Below, piece by piece: positions 25,352 to 35,508 of a stretch of DNA of 64,000 nucleotides. The notes below the pieces were generated by a model that was not told the origin of the DNA, made no database searches, and saw only the letters and a list, made by a program, of their open reading frames with translations. This DNA comes from Bacteroidales bacterium. Lineage in GTDB: Bacteria > Bacteroidota > Bacteroidia > Bacteroidales > UBA932. A program made the translations under genes and the position numbers. Position 1 is the first letter of the stretch. Each line of letters starts with the position of its first letter. Location of the stretch: the NCBI GenBank assembly GCA_017428725.1, contig JAFRQH010000017.1:1-64000 (forward strand). Reading direction: 5' to 3'.

Positions 25352-27469
25352 ATGAAAAGAATGTTGCTCGCAGCGCTGCTGCTTGTTCTTTCCGGAGCCG
25401 TGCAGGCGAGTGAACCGTTCCGCTTCGGCACCGCCGTCCGCCCGGACGGGCAAACCCTCTATGTGGACGGGACCGGCATCCTGCTGAACGGCGAATACGT
25501 CCTCCCCGTGATGGGCGAGATCCATTTCAGCCGCGTCCCCGAGTCGGAGTGGCGTCGCGAGGTGCTCAAGATGCAGGCCGGCGGGATCGACATCGTGGCC
25601 TGCTACATCTTCTGGAACCACCACGAAGCCGTGGAAGGACAGATTGACTGGAGCGGCAACCGCAATATCCGCAAGTTCCTGGAAATCTGCCGCGACTGCG
25701 GCCAGAAGGTCGTGCTGCGCGTCGGTCCTTTCTGCCACGGTGAGGTGTACCTCGGCGGCATCCCCGAGTGGATCGTAGACAAGGCCGCGGCCGACCCGGC
25801 GCAGTATGCGCTGCGTACGCCCGCGCCGGGATTCGTCGCCGCCGTGTCCCGCTTCTATGACGCGATCGGCGAGCAGGCCCGCGGCCTGCTGTGGAAGGAC
25901 GGCGGCCCGGTGATCGGCGTGCAGGTGGACAATGAGAGCAGCGGCCCCTGGCCTTATTTCGCTGCGCTCAAGCAGGCCATCATCGACGCCGGGATGGACG
26001 TGCCGTTCTACACGCGCACCGGCTGGCCCCAGATGGAGGGCCCGGCCGTCTTCGGCGAGATCCTGCCGCTCTACGGCGACTACGCCGACGGTTTCTGGGA
26101 CCGCGAGCTGACGGATATGCCCGGCGACTACCGGGCGGCGTTCCGCTTCAAGGACAGCCGCCTGTCCGCCGTGATCGCGACGGAAGTCTTCGGCACCGAC
26201 CAGAGCACGGAGATGAGCCGCGAGGACCTGTCCTACCCGTACCTGACCTGCGAGCTGGGCGGCGGGATGATGACCTCCTACCACCGCCGGATCCATATTT
26301 TCGACCGGGATGCGCTGGCCCTGGCCATCTGCAAGGTCGGTTCCGGCAGCAACCTCCCCGGCTACTATATGTACCACGGCGGGACCAACCCCTCCTGCGA
26401 GGACCATTCGATGGCGGAGTTCCAGGCCTCCAAGTATACCTTCTGGAACGACCTGCCGTACATGACCTACGACTTCCAGGCGCCGCTCGGCGAGATGGGC
26501 CAGCCCAACCAGTCCTACCACTACCTCCGCCTGCTGCACCAGATGCTCCGCGACTGGGGCGGGGAGCTGGCCCCGATGCAGCCAGAATTCGGGCAGGGGC
26601 CGCTCCGCACGGCGACGCGCCGCAGCGGGGACAAGGGCTTCGTCTTCGTCAACAACTACGAGCGGATGGCGAGTCTCGGCGCGCAGCCCTGGAACTTCTT
26701 CGGGCAGGAGCTGACCGTCCCGGAAGGAGCCAGTTTCTGCTTCCCGTTCGGGCTGGATTTCAAGAAGTTGCATATCGACTGGGCCACGGCGCAGCCTTTC
26801 TGCAAGCTGCGGAAGGCCCTGTATTTCGTAGCGGTCGACGGGATCGAGCCCGTGCTGAAGATCGGCGGCAGGGAGTACCGGCCCCGGCTGGACAAGCCTT
26901 TCCGCGTCAAGGGCGTGAAGATCGTGGTGATGAGCCCGGAGCGGGCGCTGCAGGCGTATAAGGTGTCCGAGCGCAAGGTCCGCTTCTGCGACGGCCTGCT
27001 GTACCGCGACGGCCGCCGCTGGGTGACGGAGCGCTGGGTGGCGGAAGGCGCGGTGGATGCGGAGTCCGTGCGTCCTGCGGGTCCTGCGCGTGAGATCGCC
27101 CTCGGCTCGGCCGGCGTGGCCGAGCAGCCCGTCCCGGCCGATTTTGACGCCGCTGCCGTGTGGACGCTTTCCGTTCCCACGGTCGACAAGCCGGAAGACT
27201 GGTTCCTGGAGATCGATTACGACGGCGACGTGGCCCGCGTCTACGCGGACGGCCGCCTGGTCGAGGACAACTTCTGGAACGGCCGCCGGATGCTCGTGCG
27301 CGTGAGCGACCTGGCCGGCAGGAGCGCGGAGCTGCGCATCCTGCCGCTGCGCAAGGATGCCCCCATCTATTTGCAGCAGGCCCAGCGCGCCACGCTGGAG
27401 GCCGCCTCCGGCGACACCCTCCTGGCGCTGCGCGGCATCCGCCTGATCCATCGGGTAACGAAACGATAA
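25352..27469 (+). CDS. GH35 beta-galactosidase
   Basis: A 705-residue exported glycosidase (signal peptide residues 1-19, LLLVLSGAVQA) releasing terminal beta-galactose. The TIM barrel begins LNGEYVLPVMGEIHFSRVPE and continues CYIFWNHHEAVEGQIDWSG. The acid/base Glu sits near residue 195 in GVQVDNESSG, where most members read QIENEYG. The nucleophile Glu is near 300 in YLTCELGGGM. A C-terminal jelly-roll half follows. It is third in the porter operon with an 11-base gap. Substrate length and linkage cannot be told. Confidence 0.9.
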   Translation: MKRMLLAALLLVLSGAVQASEPFRFGTAVRPDGQTLYVDGTGILLNGEYVLPVMGEIHFSRVPESEWRREVLKMQAGGIDIVACYIFWNHHEAVEGQIDWSGNRNIRKFLEICRDCGQKVVLRVGPFCHGEVYLGGIPEWIVDKAAADPAQYALRTPAPGFVAAVSRFYDAIGEQARGLLWKDGGPVIGVQVDNESSGPWPYFAALKQAIIDAGMDVPFYTRTGWPQMEGPAVFGEILPLYGDYADGFWDRELTDMPGDYRAAFRFKDSRLSAVIATEVFGTDQSTEMSREDLSYPYLTCELGGGMMTSYHRRIHIFDRDALALAICKVGSGSNLPGYYMYHGGTNPSCEDHSMAEFQASKYTFWNDLPYMTYDFQAPLGEMGQPNQSYHYLRLLHQMLRDWGGELAPMQPEFGQGPLRTATRRSGDKGFVFVNNYERMASLGAQPWNFFGQELTVPEGASFCFPFGLDFKKLHIDWATAQPFCKLRKALYFVAVDGIEPVLKIGGREYRPRLDKPFRVKGVKIVVMSPERALQAYKVSERKVRFCDGLLYRDGRRWVTERWVAEGAVDAESVRPAGPAREIALGSAGVAEQPVPADFDAAAVWTLSVPTVDKPEDWFLEIDYDGDVARVYADGRLVEDNFWNGRRMLVRVSDLAGRSAELRILPLRKDAPIYLQQAQRATLEAASGDTLLALRGIRLIHRVTKR

Positions 27470-27485
27470 CGACAGACTTTTCCTT

Positions 27486-30395
27486 ATGAGGCACAAGCTT
27501 TCCCTCTTCTTCTGGAGCCTGGCGCTCCTGTCCGCCTGTACTTCGCCCGCATCCCTTTCCCTGGAAGGGACCTGGCGTTTCGCCGTCGACCGGCAGGATG
27601 CCGGCGAGTCGCAGCAGTGGTTCGCCACCCGCATCGAGGGAGACAGCGTCACGCTGCCCGGATCGATGCTCACGAACGGCAAGGGAGACCCCGTGACGCT
27701 GGACACGAAGTGGACGGCGGGCATCTGGGATTCCGTCTATTACAAGGCGCCGCTCTATGAGCCCTACCGGCGTGCGGACAACATCAAGGTCCCCTTCTTC
27801 CTGCAGCCGGAGAAATACTATGTCGGACCGGCCTGGTACCAGCGGGAGGTGCAGATTCCGGCCTCCTGGGCGGGCAAGTACGTGGAGATGTCCTTCGAGC
27901 GGGCCCATTGGGAATGCAAGGTCTGGGTGGACGGCCGGTATGCCGGGATGCAGAACGCGCTCAGCGCCCCCGATGTCTTCGACCTGTCGGCCTTCCTGAC
28001 GCCGGGCCCTCACACGCTGACCCTGCGCCTGGACAACCGGGTGCCCGTGGACCTGGATCCCGGTGACAGCGCCCACAGCGTCTCGGACCACACCCAGGGC
28101 AACTGGAACGGCGTGGCCGGAGCGATGACGCTGACGGCGCGGGACTGTGCGCACCTGGGCCGTGTCCAGGTCGTTCCCGACCTGCAGGCCGGCATCCTGC
28201 AGGTGCGTGCAGACATAGCGGGTTCCGTCCCGGAAGGGGCCAGGCTCGTGGCGAAGCTGCTGGGACAGCAGGCCGAGGCGCCTGTCACCGGCGCGCAGGC
28301 CGTGCTGGAGATTCCGCTTCCCTCGTCAGTGGAAGCCTGGGATGAGTTCCATCCCAACCTCTATACCGTCAGCGTGTCGCTGGAAGCCCCCGGGCACAGG
28401 GCGGAACGTCAGGAGGTCCGTTTCGGCTGCCGCCAGTGGGAAGCCCGCGGACGCGAGCTTTACCTGAACGGCCACCCCGCCTTCCTGCGCGGGACCGTGG
28501 ACTGCGCCGCCTATCCGCTGACGGGTTTCGCACCGTTCGACAAGGAGACCTGGCTGCACAACCTGCAAGTATGTAAATCTTTCGGGATCAACCATATCCG
28601 TTTCCATTCCTGGTGCCCGCCGGAGGCCGCGTTCGAGGCGGCGGACGAGCTGGGGATGTATTTCCAGGTAGAGGCTTCGGTCTGGGCCTATGTGGGCGAC
28701 GGCAAGCCCATCGACCAGTGGGTCTACGACGAGACGAAGCGCATCCTGGACACCTACGCCAACCACCCGTCCCTCTGCATGATGGCCCACGGCAACGAGC
28801 CGCACGGTGCCCACCATGTCGAGTACCTGACGCAGTGGGTGCCTTATTGGCAGGAGCGGGAGCCGCGCGTCCTCTTCACGGCCGGGGCCAACTGGCCCAA
28901 CCTGCCGGTCAACGACTACCTCAACGATGCCGGTCCGCGCATCCAGGCCTGGCAGGCCAACCTGACCAGCGTGCTCAACGCCTGCGAACCCTCCACCGAC
29001 TACGACTGGTCGGACTATATCTCGAAGCAGTACGAGAAGCCGCTCGTCGCCCACGAGATCGGGCAGTGGTGCGTGTACCCCAACTTCGCCGAGATGGACA
29101 AATACACGGGCCCGCTGAAACCGCGCAACTTCGAGATCTTCCGGGAGACCCTGGAGCAGCACGGCATGGGTGCACTGGCGGAGCGCTTCACCCTCGCTTC
29201 CGGCAAACTGCAGAACCTCTGCTACAAGGCGGACATCGAGGCGGAACTGCGCACCCCGGGGGTGCAGGGTTTCCAGCTGCTCAGCCTGATCGACTTCCCG
29301 GGCCAGGGCTCGGCCCTGACCGGGGCGCTGGACGTGTTCTACGGGGAGAAAGGATATGCTTCCCCGGAGGACTACCGGCCTTTCAACGCTCCGCTGGTGC
29401 CGCTGGCGCGGATGCCGAAGCTGGTCTATACCGCCGGCGAGACGTTCCGGGCCGACATCCAGGCGGCCAATTTCTGGCAGCCGCTGGATGCGGCAGAAGT
29501 GCACTGGCGCCTGCTGCGCGGCGCGGAGACCGTGCGGGAAGGGGTGCTGCCGTCCGTCGCCCTCCCGCTGGGGCATCCGCTTCCGCTGGGTGAGGTGCAG
29601 TTCCCGCTGGCGGATTCCGGCAGGGCGGAGCAGTTGCGTTTCGAAGTCGCGGTCGGCGACTTCGCCAACAGCTGGGATATCTGGGTGTATCCTGCTGAAC
29701 GGCAGGTAGATACCGGCGATGTGCTGCTGACCGACCGGCTGGATGCAAAGGCGCTTGCCCGGCTTGCCGCAGGCGGCAAGGTCCTGCTTTCGCTCCGCCA
29801 GGGTTCCCTCGCGCCGGAGGCAGGCGGCGACATTGCGCTGGGCTTCTCATCCATCTTCTGGAACACTTCGTTCACCAACGGCCAGGCTCCGCACACCCTG
29901 GGCATCCTCTGTGACCCGGACCACCCGGCCCTGGCGCAGTTCCCGACGGAATACCACAGCAATTACCAGTGGCACGACCCGGTGATGCACGCCGGAGCCA
30001 TCCGCCTGGATGTGCTCGCCCCGGCGGATGAAGCGGCGGCGGCCGCCTTCCGGGCGGCCTACGGGAAAGGCCCCCGCGTGGCTACCAGCAGCGCCGGGGT
30101 CGGTGCCGACTGGGCGCGGAGCGCCTACGGCCCCGTGCCTCCCGTCGCCCGCGCCGACGTGAAGCCCATCGTGCGGGTGATCGACGACTGGTACAACAAC
30201 CGCCCGCTCGCCCTGCTTGTCGAGGCGAAGGTCGGCGGCGGTTCGCTGCTGGTCAGCGGTGTCGATTTCCACCGGGATATGGCTGCACGACCCGCCTCGC
30301 GGCAATTGCTCCGCAGCTTGGTGGACTATATGCGCAGCGACGCATTCGCCCCCACGGCGGAGCTGCCGGTCGGCGCCGTGCAGGCGTTGTACTGA
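27486..30395 (+). CDS. GH2-like glycoside hydrolase lipoprotein
   Basis: A 969-residue predicted lipoprotein (lipobox LLSACTS). An N-terminal GH2 sugar-binding domain (GPAWYQREVQIP, FERAHWECKVWVDGRYAG) is followed by an immunoglobulin-like domain, a TIM barrel and an extended C-terminal region. The acid/base Glu is near residue 438 (MMAHGNEPHG) and the nucleophile Glu near 524 (PLVAHEIGQWCVYP). The barrel differs from classic LacZ-type sequences, so beta-galactosidase is possible but not certain. It is the last gene of the porter operon (16-base gap) and converges with GH53, 12 bases apart. Confidence 0.82.
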   Translation: MRHKLSLFFWSLALLSACTSPASLSLEGTWRFAVDRQDAGESQQWFATRIEGDSVTLPGSMLTNGKGDPVTLDTKWTAGIWDSVYYKAPLYEPYRRADNIKVPFFLQPEKYYVGPAWYQREVQIPASWAGKYVEMSFERAHWECKVWVDGRYAGMQNALSAPDVFDLSAFLTPGPHTLTLRLDNRVPVDLDPGDSAHSVSDHTQGNWNGVAGAMTLTARDCAHLGRVQVVPDLQAGILQVRADIAGSVPEGARLVAKLLGQQAEAPVTGAQAVLEIPLPSSVEAWDEFHPNLYTVSVSLEAPGHRAERQEVRFGCRQWEARGRELYLNGHPAFLRGTVDCAAYPLTGFAPFDKETWLHNLQVCKSFGINHIRFHSWCPPEAAFEAADELGMYFQVEASVWAYVGDGKPIDQWVYDETKRILDTYANHPSLCMMAHGNEPHGAHHVEYLTQWVPYWQEREPRVLFTAGANWPNLPVNDYLNDAGPRIQAWQANLTSVLNACEPSTDYDWSDYISKQYEKPLVAHEIGQWCVYPNFAEMDKYTGPLKPRNFEIFRETLEQHGMGALAERFTLASGKLQNLCYKADIEAELRTPGVQGFQLLSLIDFPGQGSALTGALDVFYGEKGYASPEDYRPFNAPLVPLARMPKLVYTAGETFRADIQAANFWQPLDAAEVHWRLLRGAETVREGVLPSVALPLGHPLPLGEVQFPLADSGRAEQLRFEVAVGDFANSWDIWVYPAERQVDTGDVLLTDRLDAKALARLAAGGKVLLSLRQGSLAPEAGGDIALGFSSIFWNTSFTNGQAPHTLGILCDPDHPALAQFPTEYHSNYQWHDPVMHAGAIRLDVLAPADEAAAAAFRAAYGKGPRVATSSAGVGADWARSAYGPVPPVARADVKPIVRVIDDWYNNRPLALLVEAKVGGGSLLVSGVDFHRDMAARPASRQLLRSLVDYMRSDAFAPTAELPVGAVQALY

Positions 30396-30407
30396 GTCGG
30401 GAGTGCG

Positions 30408-31565
30408 TCAGTCTGAAACAGATGCGGCGTAATCCCTGAATGCATCCATGACCAGGGTCGGCCTTGCGTCAGAATCGAAGGCCCCCAACTGGTAGCCACC
30501 GGGCATAGACTCCGGCTCCCAATAGAAGACACCCTTGCAGTGGCCTTCCGTGCCATATCTGCCTTCCTGCAACAGGCGTTTGAGCAAGTGGTAACCTTCT
30601 TCGAGCACCTCGGACTTAGCCGGCTCATTGAGGAATCCGGTCTCTACGATCAGCGTCTCTTTGCCGAATCTTTCCCATACGTGCTTGATATTCTCGATGC
30701 AGTCCGTCACAATCTGGTCTCCGTCCGTCATCCCGTGTTCCTGGGCGGCCCAGTAAGGATACAGGGACATGGCTACCTGGTCGTAGCTGGCGCCATATTT
30801 TTCCAGTACGCCCAGATTCCTGTCGTATAGATCCGGATCAAAGCCGCTGTCCAGGTGGACCATCGTGATGATGTCCGGAAAAATGCTTTTGGCCGCTTTG
30901 GCTCCGGCATCGATGAATCCGGCATACTGTTCAGGGTTCAGCTCCAGGTGGCCCATACTCTCTTCCGGAACAGGGACACGGTCCTTCCCGTTCCAGAGGA
31001 TTCCGTTGGCGGTCTCGTTTCCGATTTTTGCCCATCGGGGAGTGATGCCGTGGTCCTTGAGGTATTGCAATACCTCCGTGGTATGGTCCCGCACATCCTG
31101 AAGCATCTGAGCATAGCTGTGATTGCGCCAGGCATAAGGGATCGGCTGTGATTTGGGATCGGACCAGCTGTCGCTATAGTGGAAGCTGAGCAGGATTTCC
31201 ATTCCCTGCTCCTTGGCTAAAAGGGCTTTTGCCAGGACGTCTTCCTTGTCACAACGCCCGATGTGCCAGGCCGGATCAGTGGGGTCCGTCACCTGCTGGC
31301 CGGGACGCGTACGCGGATTGGAACCGACCCATACCCGGAGACTGATGGCGTTCAGGCCCAGTTCCTTCATCAAGGCCGTGCACTCGCGTGACTCTCCAGC
31401 CTTGTTCTTATACTGGACGCCCCTGGCTTCCTGCGATCGGGCGAAACTGATATCCGCTCCCAGCCAGTAGGGTTCTCCCTGAGGATCCTTTTGTCCTTCG
31501 CATGCGGTCATCATCCCGCAAAACACAATGATGGACAGGGCCGTAAAGATTGATTTCGTATCCAT
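30408..31565 (-). CDS. GH53 endo-beta-1,4-galactanase lipoprotein (first copy)
   Basis: A 385-residue lipoprotein (lipobox MMTACEG), likely at the cell surface, cutting beta-1,4-galactan in arabinogalactan I. The barrel begins GADISFARSQEARGV. The acid/base Glu is near residue 184 in RWAKIGNETANG and the nucleophile Glu near 307 in TLIVETGF. FHYSDSWSDP and GVFYWEPE are also GH53-typical. It lies 99 bases downstream of the HTCS DNA-binding segment on the same strand and has its own -7 element. Base composition is lower in GC than the operon to its left. Confidence 0.93.
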   Translation of the reverse strand: MDTKSIFTALSIIVFCGMMTACEGQKDPQGEPYWLGADISFARSQEARGVQYKNKAGESRECTALMKELGLNAISLRVWVGSNPRTRPGQQVTDPTDPAWHIGRCDKEDVLAKALLAKEQGMEILLSFHYSDSWSDPKSQPIPYAWRNHSYAQMLQDVRDHTTEVLQYLKDHGITPRWAKIGNETANGILWNGKDRVPVPEESMGHLELNPEQYAGFIDAGAKAAKSIFPDIITMVHLDSGFDPDLYDRNLGVLEKYGASYDQVAMSLYPYWAAQEHGMTDGDQIVTDCIENIKHVWERFGKETLIVETGFLNEPAKSEVLEEGYHLLKRLLQEGRYGTEGHCKGVFYWEPESMPGGYQLGAFDSDARPTLVMDAFRDYAASVSD

Positions 31566-31582
31566 ACATTAACTATTTTCCG

Positions 31583-31590
31583 CAAAGATA
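31583..31590 (-). promoter_or_regulatory. Candidate -7 element for GH53
   Basis: The minus strand reads TATCTTTG, 17 bases before the GH53 ATG. A matching TTTG box is not seen upstream, as expected for a promoter that needs the HTCS activator. Confidence 0.5.
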
Positions 31591-31664
31591 GGATGCTTCA
31601 TCCTTTCTTTCTTGCATAGGATTCGCGTTTGTTGACACTGGTTGAAAACAGCGTGATGACGGGG

Positions 31665-31979
31665 CTATTTTCCGTCTTGCCTGAAAGACTTCATATACTC
31701 GCTCGGAGGCATATGGTAAACAGCCGAGAATGCCCGCGAGAAATAGGACGCATTGTTGAACCCCACGGAGTACATAACTTCGGCGACGGTATAATTACAG
31801 CTTTGGAGGAGCAGGGCGGCTTTTTTCAGCCGGATGGAGCGGATGTATTCGATGACGGACACGCCAGTCAGTTGCTTGAGCCTCCTGTACAAGCGTTTTT
31901 CGTTGTAACCTCCGAGTTCACACAACCTCCTGACGGTCAGGTCCGAATCGTCCAGATGGGCTTCGATCAGCTGTGTGAT
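31665..31979 (-). pseudogene. AraC-type DNA-binding domain of the HTCS, displaced by frameshift
   Basis: This segment encodes the missing C-terminal output domain of the sensor gene immediately upstream. In its own frame it reads ITQLIEAHLDDSDLTVRRL, then CELGGYNEKRLYRRLKQLTG and VMYSVGFNNASYFSRAFSAV, the two helix-turn-helix halves. No ATG precedes it; the only nearby start is a TTG within a helix. Adding one A to the five-base run at 31979-31983 joins it in frame to the sensor. It is therefore a frameshift remnant or an assembly indel rather than a separate gene. The linker before the HTH is intact. Confidence 0.85.
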
Positions 31980-34900
31980 TTTTGTAGGTACAATTCGTCC
32001 TGGGACAATGCCCGGGCAGAGGAAGGAGAGGAAAGCATTTCCACCCGCAGCCGCTGTTCCATCCGTTTCTTGCCCGACAAAAGCTGGTCTACCCGTGCGG
32101 TCAGGTTTTCGATATCAAACGGTTTTGTGATGAAGATGTCTATGTGCAGGTCGATGCTCCGCTTTTCTGTCTCGCGGTCATCCTTGGCCGTGAGCAGGAT
32201 GATGGGGATATCGCTCAAGGGCGTGTATTCGCGCAGTTGGCGACACATGCTCAAGCCGTCCATAACCGGCATCACCACATCTGAGATGACCAGGTCCGGA
32301 AGGACGTCCCGGCAGAGTTTCAGTCCACTCCTGCCATTATGGGAGGAAACACATCGGTACCGGTCGCGCAGCAAACTCTCGATGAAAGCGCAGATCTGTA
32401 TGTTGTCATCCACGATGGCGATCAGTGGCTTGTCGGATTCTTCTCCCGCAGGATTCTCAGTGCGGCCAGCCGGGGCGGACGGTTCCGTGAGACCGGGCAG
32501 GAGTATGGTGAAGGACGTACCTTCGTCATCGGAATCCACGGATACCTGGCCTCCGTGAAGATCAATGTATTTCTTGATGACGGACAGTCCGATTCCGGTG
32601 CTGTCATACCCTTTCTGCTTCGTGCGGGAGGATTCGAAATAGCGCTGGAAGGCAAAGGGAATCTCGTCCTTGGGGATGCCGATGCCCGTATCCGAAACTT
32701 TGATTATCAACTGTTCACTGTCCTCGTCTGCATCCAGCGTCATCAGAACCGATCCTCCTTCCGGCGTGTATTTGCAGGCGTTGGAGAGCAAATTGTTCAT
32801 AACAGTCTCCATCTTGACGATATCCAGACAGACGGGAATCCTTTCGCGGCCGGAAGTGAAGATGAACTCCAGGGCAGGGTAGTTTTCCCGGTAGGAGTCA
32901 AAGATGTTGCGCGCGAACTCCACGAACTCCGTTTCAGTTTTGATCAAGCTTGCTGTAACACCTTTTGTCTCATTGTAGTAGTCGAGCGAGTGGTGGATCA
33001 GCGAACTGATTCTCATTGCATTTTCCTGAATGAGCTCAAGTGTCTGCACCTGAGTTTCATCACGGGTCTCTTTGATCAATTTGGCAAGGGGGCCGATAAC
33101 CAGGCTGAGCGGTGTCTTGAATTCGTGGGCGACGTCCTGGAAAAACGCCTCTTTTTGCCTGGACTGTGCCACGGTCTCTTCCCGGCGTGTCCGTTCCATG
33201 TCAAGGTTTCGGCGCATCAAAAAGATTTTGACCGAGATGAAGACGATGCCGAAGACGAGGAGCAGATACAAGAACTGCATGGCCGAAGAGAAGAACCACG
33301 GACGGCGGATTGTCAGCTCCAGGAGATAATCTGGCGTTTCAATCAGGTTTTCCGGCAGGATGGAAAGGTGATACCGTCCGGGATGGAGTGCGGTAAAACT
33401 GATCTTATTGCCCGTCACTGTGCCGGACCAGTGCGTCCGCCGCCCTGTCAGATAATAGGAAAAACGGTGCGGAAGCTCATTGTTGAAGTCAAAATCAGAG
33501 AAAGATATGTCCAGATGGTTTTCATTGTAAGGGAGTTCCAGTTTGCGGAATTGCAGATCCGCAGCTGGGATCTGTTTGTGGTCGTTGATGAGTATGCCGG
33601 TAATCCGCGGCTCTTTGGACCGGCTTGTCAGAACGCGTTCCAAACTAGTCAGACTGATTTGGTCCACAGCTCCGGCCCGGCCAAGTGTGATCAATTGGCG
33701 GAAAGGATCATAATGGCCTCCATTGTAGCTATGGAAAGTACTGATGCTGCGTGACTCGAGGCTTTCTTTATCCACGATGCTGATCCCGTTCGGCAGACAG
33801 ACCCAGATCTTTCCTCCCACTTCCACGATGGCCAGGGCGTCAGACGTGTTCCCTTGGGTAATCGCTGCTAATTCTGCCCTATCCTGCTTCCGGTCGACAC
33901 GTAAGATGGTGGATCCGGAAGTCAGCCAGATCCTTCCTTCCTGGTCTGACATCAGGCAATCCACCTTTGAGAATCCTTCGTGTTGGAAAGGGGTGACCAC
34001 CCCGGTTGACGGGTTGATCCGGGCGACCTTCTTATCCCGGGCAAGGGTCCATACATCACCGAGATTATCCCTGCCAAGGCATCCTATATCATTGGATGTC
34101 AATCCCTCCGTCTGGTCATATCGTGCCTGCACGGCTCCCGTCGCATCGAGCCGGAATACACCTTCATACGAGGCCGCCCAGAACCCTCCTTGTTCAGGCA
34201 GGAGATCGTAGATCCAGTTATGCGTTCCGGCAATGGGCAAGGTCTCGAAGGATCGTTTCAGTTCGTCATAACGAAGGCAACCGCCGTCCGTGGCGGCAAG
34301 GATGGTGGACGTATAAGGGTCTTCGACGATCTTGTGGATCTTGTTGTGCGGAATCTTGTTGCTGGCAGATGTCATTGTGAAATGGACCGTTTTGCCGGAA
34401 GGATCCATCAAAACCATTCCTTGGGTCGAACCCAGCCACAGCCGATCCCGACTGTCCCGGAGGATCGTTCCATACCGGGCGCTTTGATTGTCGGGCAAAT
34501 CTGACAGCACTTGGGTGGCTGGGTGCAGATGCATCAGACGCAGTCCATTATCCGTGGCGAACCAGACGTCTCCGCTACGGTCTGCCGTGCTCGCCCAGGC
34601 TACGGCCTGGAAAAGCGGCACAGTCTCCTTGGAGGCAGGATCATACTGGACGATCCCATAGTCGGTCGAGATGATCAGCCGTCCGTATTCGATCGGGCAG
34701 ATCGTTTTCACGACCGGCATTTCCGGACTGTCAAGGATTCGTCCGGCCTTGAGGTCGTAACGGATCAGGGAGGAGTAGGAGCCGATCCACAAATCATCCC
34801 CGTCGGGGAAAACGGCAGCGGCCACCGGGATGATGTCTCCTTGCAAAACGACTGTCAGCTTGCGGTCCCGGACTGAGTAACGGCGAAGCAGATTCTCTCC

Positions 34901-35398
34901 GCCCACATAGATGTCGTCTCCGTTGCGGGCAAGCGAGTAGACGCTTTCGTGCGAAACGCGTTCGACGGTCTGGTGCCTTATGTCTGCCAGATAGAAACCG
35001 GCATCCGTCCCGATATACAGGAAGTCTCCGTCCTGCAGCATTTTATATACCGTCCTTTCTCCGAAGAAATCCAGGAAGTGATACCCTTCTTTTGCCGCAT
35101 CGAAGAAGTAGATTCCGGCATTGGTGCCCAGCAGCAACCCCTTCTCCTTGGGTAGCAGGCAGTGGACCAGCCGGGGTCCGTTCGGGAAAGGGTGTGCGCA
35201 GATGTCGTATCCGTCGAAGCTATACAGGGACTGGTCCGTCCCGAACCACACCGTCCCGTCTCCCGTCTGCAGGACTGAACGGATTGAAAACAGATCCGTC
35301 TTGTGTTCAAAGTCGTCGAAGATATACCCCGTATGGTTAACACTCGCCAGAATGGGGAGTGGATACAGCACGATCAGGAGGAGGAGTAATCGCTTCAT
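31967..35398 (-). CDS. Hybrid two-component sensor/regulator (HTCS), frameshifted
   Basis: Encodes 1143 residues: a signal peptide, a periplasmic two-component propeller with at least seven repeats (for example GDGTVWFGTDQSLYSFDG, DRLWLGSTQGMVLMD), a Y_Y_Y-like domain, one membrane helix (LYLLLVFGIVFISVKIFL), a histidine kinase with His in DVAHEFKTPLSL, an ATPase domain (NNLLSNACKYTPEGG) and a receiver with Asp in LVISDVVMPVMDG. It then stops at LYLQKSHS before the AraC HTH, because of a one-base deletion in an A-run. HTCS proteins sense released oligosaccharides and activate the adjacent PUL. The ATG at 35398 starts the signal peptide; the longer frame adds 45 residues from the intergenic region. 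Confidence 0.9.
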   Translation of the reverse strand: MKRLLLLLIVLYPLPILASVNHTGYIFDDFEHKTDLFSIRSVLQTGDGTVWFGTDQSLYSFDGYDICAHPFPNGPRLVHCLLPKEKGLLLGTNAGIYFFDAAKEGYHFLDFFGERTVYKMLQDGDFLYIGTDAGFYLADIRHQTVERVSHESVYSLARNGDDIYVGGENLLRRYSVRDRKLTVVLQGDIIPVAAAVFPDGDDLWIGSYSSLIRYDLKAGRILDSPEMPVVKTICPIEYGRLIISTDYGIVQYDPASKETVPLFQAVAWASTADRSGDVWFATDNGLRLMHLHPATQVLSDLPDNQSARYGTILRDSRDRLWLGSTQGMVLMDPSGKTVHFTMTSASNKIPHNKIHKIVEDPYTSTILAATDGGCLRYDELKRSFETLPIAGTHNWIYDLLPEQGGFWAASYEGVFRLDATGAVQARYDQTEGLTSNDIGCLGRDNLGDVWTLARDKKVARINPSTGVVTPFQHEGFSKVDCLMSDQEGRIWLTSGSTILRVDRKQDRAELAAITQGNTSDALAIVEVGGKIWVCLPNGISIVDKESLESRSISTFHSYNGGHYDPFRQLITLGRAGAVDQISLTSLERVLTSRSKEPRITGILINDHKQIPAADLQFRKLELPYNENHLDISFSDFDFNNELPHRFSYYLTGRRTHWSGTVTGNKISFTALHPGRYHLSILPENLIETPDYLLELTIRRPWFFSSAMQFLYLLLVFGIVFISVKIFLMRRNLDMERTRREETVAQSRQKEAFFQDVAHEFKTPLSLVIGPLAKLIKETRDETQVQTLELIQENAMRISSLIHHSLDYYNETKGVTASLIKTETEFVEFARNIFDSYRENYPALEFIFTSGRERIPVCLDIVKMETVMNNLLSNACKYTPEGGSVLMTLDADEDSEQLIIKVSDTGIGIPKDEIPFAFQRYFESSRTKQKGYDSTGIGLSVIKKYIDLHGGQVSVDSDDEGTSFTILLPGLTEPSAPAGRTENPAGEESDKPLIAIVDDNIQICAFIESLLRDRYRCVSSHNGRSGLKLCRDVLPDLVISDVVMPVMDGLSMCRQLREYTPLSDIPIILLTAKDDRETEKRSIDLHIDIFITKPFDIENLTARVDQLLSGKKRMEQRLRVEMLSSPSSARALSQDELYLQKSHS

Positions 35399-35508
35399 AT
35401 CGTTTTGTTTTTCATAAAGATAACGATAATTCAAGAGACTGGATACCCTTCTTTCATTCCGTGTCACCATCTGTTCTGCCCGTGTCACAGATCGGATTTG
35501 GAAAGCAA

